From: a bacterium
GTDB taxonomy: Bacteria; Elusimicrobiota; Elusimicrobia; UBA1565; UBA9628
Length of the DNA: 5,900 bases
Assembly: GCA_021790955.1 (NCBI GenBank)
Contig: JAJYFI010000118.1
Coordinates: 1-5,900 of the forward strand
Reading direction: 5' to 3'
A model generated the notes under the pieces. The model did no database searches. It saw only the letters and a list, made by a program, of their open reading frames with translations, and had not been told where the DNA came from. Below, one piece after another: positions 1-4,370 of the stretch; position 1 is the stretch's first letter; every line of letters begins with the position of its first letter. Position numbers and translations under genes: made by a program.

Positions 1-113
1 GGGAGCGTTTCCTCGCAGACAAGGGATTCGGGGGAGACGCCGCCCGCCGCCCGAATCTCATCGGGGCTGAAGGGACCCTTGATGCCGGAGCCTTGGAATA
101 CCCAGTAGCGCAT
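1..113 (-). CDS. Partial GYF_2-like domain protein (N-terminus only)
   Basis: An open frame starts at ATG 113-111 and runs off the left edge of the window, giving 37 complete codons. The peptide begins MRYWVFQGSGIKGPFSPDEI and continues to a segment reading SPESLVCEETL. The aromatic start (Y3, W4), the G-P-F at residues 13-15 followed by an acidic helix start, and the later 'S-L-V-C-E' resemble the small GYF_2-type domain, in which W/Y...GPf..eel...tlV is conserved. Such domains are thought to bind peptides and often sit at the N-terminus of longer bacterial proteins whose remainder varies, so the full function cannot be told. There is no strong Shine-Dalgarno upstream, and no in-frame alternative start was seen in the 93-bp gap to the dksA-like gene. 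It lies downstream of that gene on the same strand. The reading frame being real is more certain than the family name. Confidence 0.6.
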   Translation of the reverse strand, partial: MRYWVFQGSGIKGPFSPDEIRAAGGVSPESLVCEETL

Positions 114-160
114 GCCGCGACGTCCGGTTCACGCGATGCCGCTGCGCGAAGACCGGCGCC

Positions 161-215
161 GAGCCTAAGGGTGGCTCCCCCTTATTAAATTTTCAAGTCG
201 CAACCCTTAAGGCTC
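161..215 (-). repeat. Inverted repeat spanning the stop codon of the dksA-like gene
   Basis: The arm 161-172 (gagcctaagggt) is complementary to 203-215 (acccttaaggctc) over 12 pairs with a single bulged base; the loop is 30 nt and AT-rich. The stop codon of the dksA-like gene (207-209) lies inside the right arm. A shorter alternative hairpin, gagcc (161-165) with ggctc (173-177) and a 7-nt loop, uses part of the same left arm. In the minus-strand transcript there is no T-run after the structure, so it is not a classical intrinsic terminator. It could protect a 3' end or attenuate read-through into the GYF-like gene. The pairing is seen directly; the role is inferred. Confidence 0.4.
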
Positions 216-725
216 TCCTTCGACGGCGGTCGCCTGCTCCTCGATTCCCGGCATCGCTTCGGCGCCTTCCGAAGGAGCCTCGACGACGCGCTCGGAGGAG
301 CTCTGGCAGGCCAGGCAATAGCGCGTGTAGGGGATCGCGTCAAGGCGCGCCTTGGGAATGGGATTGCGGCAGCGCTCGCAAAGCCCGTAGGTCCCCTGCT
401 TGATCCGCTTGAGGGCGGCCTCGATCTGATCGAGCATCAACCGCTCGTTGCCCGAAAGCTCGAAAAGAATCTCTTTCTCCAGCGACTGGCTCGCCTGATC
501 GGCCTCGTCGCCGGGCTCTTCCCGCCCCGCCTCGCGCATCGGCCTGGCGAGAACCGTGCGGCTGAGGCCTTCCTGCATCTCAAGAAGTTGTTTTTTATAC
601 GCGGCGACCGGCAGACGCGGAGCCTTCGCCTTGACCGGCCCCCCGGAGGAGGGCCGCGACGACGCCTTGCGCTTGGGGGGCCGCGCCGCCCTCAAGCCCG
701 ATGAGGAAGCTTTCTTATTTACCAT
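207..725 (-). CDS. DksA/TraR-family zinc-finger protein with charged tails
   Basis: A 172-aa protein of the DksA/TraR family, whose members enter the RNA polymerase secondary channel and tune initiation. Residues 1-39 form a low-complexity Lys/Arg/Ser/Pro/Ala tail. Residues 40-110 are helical and fit the coiled coil. They include D73-E-A-D76-Q-A78, matching the DxxDxA motif at the coiled-coil tip of E. coli DksA. The C4 zinc finger is complete: C116-x2-C119 and C137-x2-C140, with the typical 'Y-G-L-C' entry and 'IPKARLDAIPYTRYC' core. Residues 145-172 are an acidic tail. The protein is somewhat longer than E. coli DksA (151 aa) because of the two tails. It starts at ATG 725; a weak purine-rich AAAGGCGG lies upstream, and the fully extended family fold supports this start. 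It has its own promoter upstream. I do not assign the symbol dksA, because TraR/DksA paralogues with other roles are common. Family call firm; regulatory role inferred. Confidence 0.9.
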   Translation of the reverse strand: MVNKKASSSGLRAARPPKRKASSRPSSGGPVKAKAPRLPVAAYKKQLLEMQEGLSRTVLARPMREAGREEPGDEADQASQSLEKEILFELSGNERLMLDQIEAALKRIKQGTYGLCERCRNPIPKARLDAIPYTRYCLACQSSSERVVEAPSEGAEAMPGIEEQATAVEGEP

Positions 726-798
726 TGGGATGTCCGCCTTTCGTTCCGAATTTCGCGCCTTAGATAGTCATTGAGAGACGTAACGCCGCCACCTATCC

Positions 799-827
799 AT
801 CATACTACCAGCCACAGCCCGATTCAA
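799..827 (-). promoter_or_regulatory. Sigma-70-type promoter for the dksA-like gene
   Basis: On the minus strand TTGAAT (827-822) is followed after exactly 17 bp by TATGAT (804-799). These match the -35 and -10 consensus at 4/6 and 5/6. Transcription would begin around 790-793, leaving a leader of roughly 65 nt before the ATG at 725. The site lies in the 147-bp gap after the DoxX gene, so the dksA-like gene can be expressed independently of the upstream membrane-protein genes. The rest of the gap (726-798 and 828-872) shows no gene and no convincing terminator. Confidence 0.5.
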
Positions 828-872
828 GACGCCCGCAAGCATCCGTCGAGCCGTCCCCTGACCTTCCGCAAT

Positions 873-1253
873 TTATTCCTTGACGCTCAAGGGCCCCGAT
901 CCGACCTGGGTGATCAGCAGCGCCGCCCCGAGCATCGACAGGTTTTTCATGAACATGATCTGCTGGAGCATCGCCGCCTGAGGGTCGGGCAGCCCCCAGA
1001 AGCGGTGCATGCTGAGGGTGACGGGAACGAGAAAAAGCGCGATGATCCAGGCTCCCCACCGGGCCTTGTAGCCAAGGGCGATGCTCAAACCGCCCAGAAT
1101 CGCCATGGCTCCCGACAACGGGACGACCATCGACGCCAAAGGCACCCCCTGGGAAGCCGCGTAGGCGATCGTCGCAGCCCTGAAGTGGCTCGGCCCAGCC
1201 ATGACGAAGATGGCCGCATAACAAAACCTGCCCAAAAGCGCGAAGTATTTCAT
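873..1253 (-). CDS. DoxX-family integral membrane protein
   Basis: A 126-aa hydrophobic protein with four predicted membrane helices at about residues 5-22, 39-60, 65-80 and 99-117, the standard size and topology of the DoxX family. Family-like features include the 'SHF' after helix 1 (22-24), the 'AYAASQGVPLA' segment (30-40), 'GGLSIALGYKARWGAW' (54-69), the 'MHRFW' loop after helix 3 (82-86) and 'MKNLSMLGAALL' in helix 4. DoxX proteins sit in the cytoplasmic membrane. Some are linked to quinone or thiosulfate redox and oxidative-stress handling, but most, including this one, have no defined substrate. The start at ATG 1253 is fixed by a strong Shine-Dalgarno GGGAGGAG at 1266-1259, with 5 nt of spacing. 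It lies 54 bp after the stop of the larger membrane-protein gene on the same strand, so the two could be co-transcribed. Family call is firm; the biochemical role is not known. Confidence 0.88.
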   Translation of the reverse strand: MKYFALLGRFCYAAIFVMAGPSHFRAATIAYAASQGVPLASMVVPLSGAMAILGGLSIALGYKARWGAWIIALFLVPVTLSMHRFWGLPDPQAAMLQQIMFMKNLSMLGAALLITQVGSGPLSVKE

Positions 1254-1288
1254 CCGTTCTCCTCCCTACGCCGTGATTAAGGCGAGTG

Positions 1289-1317
1289 AGTATAGTAAAT
1301 GCGCGATTCAAAAACGA
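1289..1317 (-). promoter_or_regulatory. Possible promoter before the DoxX gene
   Basis: On the minus strand a TATACT box (1294-1289, 5/6 match to the -10 consensus) lies 35 bp upstream of the DoxX start. The hexamer at 17-bp spacing (1317-1312, TCGTTT) is a poor -35, and it overlaps the last codons of the upstream membrane-protein gene (stop at 1310-1308). If real, it allows separate expression of the DoxX gene; otherwise the gene depends on read-through. Confidence 0.25.
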
Positions 1318-2246
1318 GCGGAAGAAAAGCTGCGTACCGTCGTGCGGTCCATCGCAGCGAAAACGGCCAGGCAAAAAAGGGCGAGGCCCGCGGCCCACGC
1401 GGCCCGCGCCGATGAAGAGGCTCGCGAGACTCTCAGATCCATCCATTGCCGGAAGCTCTCGCATTCAAGGGCGAACGGCATAAAGCCGACGTAGCCCAGC
1501 CACGGCATTTCGAATATCTTCGGACCGCGGGGCCAGGGGATCGTGTAGACCCATTTAACCGAGGCCCAGTAATTAAAAAGCTCCCAGAAAAACCCGCACA
1601 AAAGCCCCGCCCCCAGGAGCGCCGCCCCTGCCCGACGCTCTCCCTGAAGCCAGCGGAAAAGCCAGGAACGCTCCGGCGCCTCCCTCATGAGAGCCGGTTC
1701 AAGGATCAGGAAAACGCCTCCCCATACCAACGGAAAGAAAAGACGGGGCCACGCCATGGGCAACGCCAGGAAAAGAACGCCACAGGCTTGCGCCGTCCCC
1801 AGCCATCGGCGGCGGACTTCCCGCCGAGGAGAGACGGCCGGACCGCGCGGCAGGAAGCCCTCGATGAAATATCGGCCCTCCTCGATCGCGGGCAGCACCG
1901 TCGCGAATGAAACCGCGTAACCGCACCAACGGATCACCAACGGCTCCGGCAGGCCCTCGTAGGCCCAATTCCTCAGACGGAAGTTGAGGAGCTCAAAAAA
2001 GAGCCACCATGGGATCGACACGAGCGCCAACGTCAGCGTGCCTCTGGGCGAGTCGCTCCAGGGCGAGCGGCCGAAGAGCAGGCGATTGCCGCCGTCGGCG
2101 AGAAGAAACCATCCACCCCAGGCCCACAGATAGAAAAAATCCGCGATGAGGCGGACGTGAAGAGCGAGGCCCCCATAGGCAAGCCCAAGGCCCAAGATGC
2201 CGGCCGCACACTCACGGGCTCCCGATTTATTCGTCGCCGTCGCCAT
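1308..2246 (-). CDS. Multi-pass membrane protein with an internal motif duplication, unknown function
   Basis: A 312-aa protein that I do not recognise as a named family. It has about seven to nine hydrophobic segments, with positively charged loops such as RREVRRRW near residue 141-148, so it is an integral membrane protein. Two halves share a pattern: F-E-L-L-N, then W-A-Y, G-Y and a P..EE cluster (about residues 81-127), and again W-E-L-F-N, W-V-Y, G-Y and P...E.E (about 219-265). This suggests an ancient duplication, with E/N/W/Y residues facing a shared site. The E...N...WxY...GY...PxxEE layout loosely recalls the lycopene-cyclase-type membrane domain (conserved acidic, W-x-F/Y, PxEE), but this is only a pattern resemblance. 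The frame can open at GTG 2252, ATG 2249 or ATG 2246. I chose 2246 because GGAGGTGAT, a near-complete anti-SD match, lies immediately upstream with GGAGG 5 nt from that ATG. It is divergent from ahcY and heads the left arm. Confidence 0.8.
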   Translation of the reverse strand: MATATNKSGARECAAGILGLGLAYGGLALHVRLIADFFYLWAWGGWFLLADGGNRLLFGRSPWSDSPRGTLTLALVSIPWWLFFELLNFRLRNWAYEGLPEPLVIRWCGYAVSFATVLPAIEEGRYFIEGFLPRGPAVSPRREVRRRWLGTAQACGVLFLALPMAWPRLFFPLVWGGVFLILEPALMREAPERSWLFRWLQGERRAGAALLGAGLLCGFFWELFNYWASVKWVYTIPWPRGPKIFEMPWLGYVGFMPFALECESFRQWMDLRVSRASSSARAAWAAGLALFCLAVFAAMDRTTVRSFSSARF

Positions 2247-2251
2247 CATCA

Positions 2252-2257
2252 CCTCCC
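2252..2257 (-). promoter_or_regulatory. Strong Shine-Dalgarno that decides the membrane-protein start
   Basis: Read on the minus strand, GGGAGG (2257-2252) continues into TGAT, giving an extended match to the 16S anti-Shine-Dalgarno sequence. The GTG at 2252 and the ATG at 2249 lie inside or against this site and are therefore unlikely starts. The ATG at 2246 sits at normal spacing. Confidence 0.6.
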
Positions 2258-2263
2258 GCCCTT

Positions 2264-2283
2264 TAAAAAGTATAATACACCGC
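2264..2283. promoter_or_regulatory. Overlapping divergent core promoter for ahcY and the membrane-protein gene
   Basis: A perfect TATAAT lies at 2271-2276 on the plus strand. It is embedded in gtataatac, whose complement reads gtattatac and offers TATTAT or TATACT (5/6) as a -10 for the minus strand. The plus -35 at 17-bp spacing (2248-2253, atcacc) matches only 3/6, and the minus -35 is equally weak, so activation or a factor other than plain sigma-70 is possible. A plus start near 2283 gives a leader of about 40 nt before the ahcY ATG. A minus start near 2264 places the membrane-protein Shine-Dalgarno only a few bases into the transcript. Confidence 0.5.
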
Positions 2284-2303
2284 TTTTCATTTCTAAATGA
2301 AAA
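2284..2303. repeat. Perfect palindrome in the ahcY leader (possible operator)
   Basis: TTTTCATTT (2284-2292) and AAATGAAAA (2295-2303) are exact reverse complements, 9 bp each, separated by 2 nt. The site begins about where ahcY transcription should start, 8 bp after the TATAAT box, and ends 7 bp before the Shine-Dalgarno. A two-base centre and all-AT-rich arms make a stable RNA hairpin unlikely, so a dimeric DNA-binding regulator is the more natural reading. It does not look like the E. coli MetJ box. The symmetry is seen directly; the operator role is inferred. Confidence 0.45.
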
Positions 2304-2310
2304 TAAGCAA

Positions 2311-2320
2311 GGAAGGAGGA
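2311..2320 (+). promoter_or_regulatory. Ribosome binding site that decides the ahcY start
   Basis: GGAAGGAGGA, a strong Shine-Dalgarno, ends 3 nt before the ATG at 2324; its GGAGG core is 4 nt away. The alternative in-frame ATG at 2297 has only AT-rich palindrome sequence upstream and no ribosome binding site. Confidence 0.75.
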
Positions 2321-2323
2321 CCC

Positions 2324-3661
2324 ATGCCGACCGCCGCCACGAAGACGAAGGCCAGCCCCTCGCGGGATTTCAAGGTCAAGGATTTGAGCCTGGCTCCTTG
2401 GGGACGCAAGGAAATCGAGGTGGCCGAATCCGAGATGCCGGGCCTCATGGCGCTGAGGGAGGAGTTCCGCGGCAAGCGCCCCTTGGGAGGCGCCCGGATC
2501 GCAGGATGCCTCCACATGACGATCGAGACCGCCGTTCTCATCGAGACCCTCACGGAGCTCGGCGCGACGGTGCGTTGGAGCTCCTGCAACATCTTCTCGA
2601 CGCAGGACCACGCCGCCGCGGCCATCGCCGCCAAGGGCGTTCCGGTCTTCGCCTGGAAGGGCATGAGCAACGAGGAGTTCGACTGGGCCATCGAGCAGAC
2701 GCTGCGATGGCCGGACGGCGAACCCCTCAACATGATTCTTGACGACGGCGGCGACCTGACCGAGATGGTCCACCAGAAATATCCGGAGTGCTTGGAGGGA
2801 CTTGGCGGCATCACGGAGGAGACGACCACCGGCGTGCACCGCCTGGCGCGGCGGGCCCAGGAGCATACGCTCGGCGCCCCGGCGATCAACGTCAACGATT
2901 CCTGCACGAAATCGAAATTCGACAATCTCTACGGCTGCCGCGAGTCGCTGGTGGACGGGATCAAGCGCGCGACCGACATCATGATCGCGGGCAAGACCGC
3001 GATCATCTGCGGCTATGGCGACGTGGGGAAGGGCTGCGCCCAGGCTTTGAAGGGACTTGGCGCGCGAGTCCTCATCACGGAGATAGATCCCATCACCGCG
3101 CTCCAGGCCGCGATGGAAGGCTTCCAGGTCGTGACGATGGATCAGGCGGCCCCCGTCGGGGACCTCTTCGTCACGGCGACCGGCTGCCGCGACGTCATCA
3201 CGAAGAGCCACATGGACCGCATGAAAAGCCATGCCGTAGTCTGCAATATCGGGCATTTTGACATCGAAATCGACATCGCTTCCCTCAATAACGACAAGAA
3301 ATTGAAGCGCGAGACGATCAAGCCCCAGGTCGATCACTACATCTGGCCTGACGGCAAGATCCTCATCGTCCTTGCGGAGGGGCGTCTCGTCAACCTCGGC
3401 TGCGGCCAGGGCCACCCCAGCTTCGTCATGAGCGCTTCGTTCACCAACCAGGTCCTCGCCCAAATCGAGCTTTGGAAGAACAAGGAGACCGGCAAGTATC
3501 TCAAAGAGGTCTATATGCTTCCCAAGGTTCTCGACGAGAAAGTGGCGCGCCTGCACCTGGGCCGCCTGGGCGTCAACCTGACCAAGCTCACGTCCAAGCA
3601 GGCGGATTACCTGGGCGTCCCACAGGAAGGCCCGTACAAGCCGGATTATTACCGGTATTAA
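2324..3661 (+). CDS. ahcY: Adenosylhomocysteinase (S-adenosyl-L-homocysteine hydrolase)
   Basis: A 445-aa cytosolic NAD-dependent enzyme that splits S-adenosylhomocysteine into adenosine and homocysteine, removing the product inhibitor of SAM-dependent methyltransferases and feeding the methionine cycle. Residues equivalent to the human catalytic set are present: H64 and T66 (HMTIET), D141 (LDDGGDLT), E166 (GITEETTTG), K196, D200, N201 and C205 (TKSKFDNLYGC), and H311 (GHFD). The NAD-binding Rossmann loop GYGDVGKG is at 230-237. The C-terminus KPDYYRY (439-445) supplies the Lys and Tyr that reach into the neighbouring subunit's NAD site. It is close in length to the compact human-type form (432 aa) and lacks the roughly 40-residue insertion common in proteobacterial and actinobacterial enzymes. 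A Cys replaces the usual Val in NDSVTK. An in-frame ATG at 2297 lies inside the leader palindrome; ATG 2324 was chosen because GGAAGGAGGA (2311-2320) precedes it. First gene of a probable three-gene operon. Confidence 0.97.
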   Translation: MPTAATKTKASPSRDFKVKDLSLAPWGRKEIEVAESEMPGLMALREEFRGKRPLGGARIAGCLHMTIETAVLIETLTELGATVRWSSCNIFSTQDHAAAAIAAKGVPVFAWKGMSNEEFDWAIEQTLRWPDGEPLNMILDDGGDLTEMVHQKYPECLEGLGGITEETTTGVHRLARRAQEHTLGAPAINVNDSCTKSKFDNLYGCRESLVDGIKRATDIMIAGKTAIICGYGDVGKGCAQALKGLGARVLITEIDPITALQAAMEGFQVVTMDQAAPVGDLFVTATGCRDVITKSHMDRMKSHAVVCNIGHFDIEIDIASLNNDKKLKRETIKPQVDHYIWPDGKILIVLAEGRLVNLGCGQGHPSFVMSASFTNQVLAQIELWKNKETGKYLKEVYMLPKVLDEKVARLHLGRLGVNLTKLTSKQADYLGVPQEGPYKPDYYRY

Positions 3662-3698
3662 GCCACCGAAGGCGCCGGAAGGCCGAACAAGGTGCGCC

Positions 3699-4370
3699 AT
3701 GGACCGCAAGCTCATCCTTTCTTTCCTGGACCAAACCTCGGTTCTCAGGCCCCCCAAGCGCCTCCTTGCGACCTTCGGCTCCACCGAGATTGAATACCAC
3801 CTGCTCTCGCCGATCGACCGACTGTCGGACAAGACGCGGCTGCGTTCGGGGCGGGTTCTCTCCGAACGTCCTCAGATCCTGACGGCCGAAGCCTTGAAGG
3901 CGCGCTTTCAAGGCTTCGGCGCCGACGCGGCGCCGTTCATCGATTTCCTGCATTCGAATTACGGAGACGCTCTCAAGGCCCTTCAGTACGTGTTCAAGAA
4001 CCAGGACATGGAAACCCAGGTCCTCTCGGAAAAGCCGGAAGTTCTCGCCAGGCGGCTCTTCAAAGCATGGAAAGGAGAAGGCTACGACAAGAAGGCCCTT
4101 GTCCTTTGCCCCGATGGGGCATGGTCCTTGGCCCTCATGAAGCTGACCCTCGATGAGGCCGTCCGCTCCTTTCCCACCCACGTTCGGGACCTCGGTCGGC
4201 GAGGCCTCTTCGATCCCGAAAAATACGCGCGCGATCGGCGCCGCCATGAGATCGAGGCGCTCTTCGCCGACGCGGAGTCGGATCGGAACGTCCTCAATCG
4301 GCTCGGAGCAAAGCTGCGCGAATACGGGCTCTTCGAGGAATACGAGAGCCGCTTTTTGAGCTACTTTTAA
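3699..4370 (+). CDS. Unrecognised 223-aa soluble protein between ahcY and a histidine kinase
   Basis: I cannot assign this protein to a family. It is 223 aa, charged, with no signal peptide or membrane segment, and likely cytosolic. Residues 1-60 look mixed alpha/beta (LATFGSTEIEYHLLSPIDRLSD); residues 62-135 look helical (LHSNYGDALKALQYVFKN); residues 134-170 include a distinctive stretch with CPDGAWSLALMKLTLDEA and SFPTHVRDLGRRGLFDP; the end is rich in Arg/Glu helices (174-223). The only cysteine is C137. The start at 3699 is preceded by AAGGTG at 3689-3694. It follows ahcY by 37 bp without a terminator, and its TAA shares a base with the ATG of the kinase gene (TAATG), a layout that favours translational coupling. 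A strong hairpin lies at codons 63-74. Coding-like codon use and this tight packing make the gene real. A role as partner or regulator of the kinase is a guess from position only. Confidence 0.8.
   Translation: MDRKLILSFLDQTSVLRPPKRLLATFGSTEIEYHLLSPIDRLSDKTRLRSGRVLSERPQILTAEALKARFQGFGADAAPFIDFLHSNYGDALKALQYVFKNQDMETQVLSEKPEVLARRLFKAWKGEGYDKKALVLCPDGAWSLALMKLTLDEAVRSFPTHVRDLGRRGLFDPEKYARDRRRHEIEALFADAESDRNVLNRLGAKLREYGLFEEYESRFLSYF
3885..3920 (+). repeat. 14-bp perfect inverted repeat inside the 223-aa gene
   Basis: GCCGAAGCCTTGAA (3885-3898) is the exact reverse complement of 3907-3920, with an 8-nt spacer. It would form a strong stem-loop in RNA on either strand. The 36-bp unit is in register with the reading frame and encodes exactly codons 63-74 (A-E-A-L-K-A-R-F-Q-G-F-G). 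No T-run follows, so it is not an intrinsic terminator of the usual kind. Structure seen; function unknown. Confidence 0.6.

Noticed and set aside
805..1464. 219-codon minus-strand frame overlapping DoxX and the membrane protein
   Set aside because: It is in a different frame from two supported genes, with a Gly/Arg/His-rich translation typical of a frame shadow.
2277..2323. SAH riboswitch upstream of ahcY
   Set aside because: The probable leader is only about 40 nt and AT-rich, too short for the structured aptamer, and the only symmetry is a palindrome with a 2-nt centre.
3662..3698. Terminator between ahcY and the 223-aa gene
   Set aside because: The 37-bp gap contains ggcgcc and related GC-rich bits but no stable stem followed by a T-run.
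2249..3832. 527-codon open frame on the minus strand, antisense to ahcY
   Set aside because: It lies opposite a certain ahcY and shows no recognisable domain. Long antisense frames are expected opposite GC-rich codons with strong third-position bias.
4107..4121. Small hairpin TGCCCC-gat-GGGGCA in the 223-aa gene
   Set aside because: A 6-bp stem in GC-rich coding sequence is readily explained by chance.
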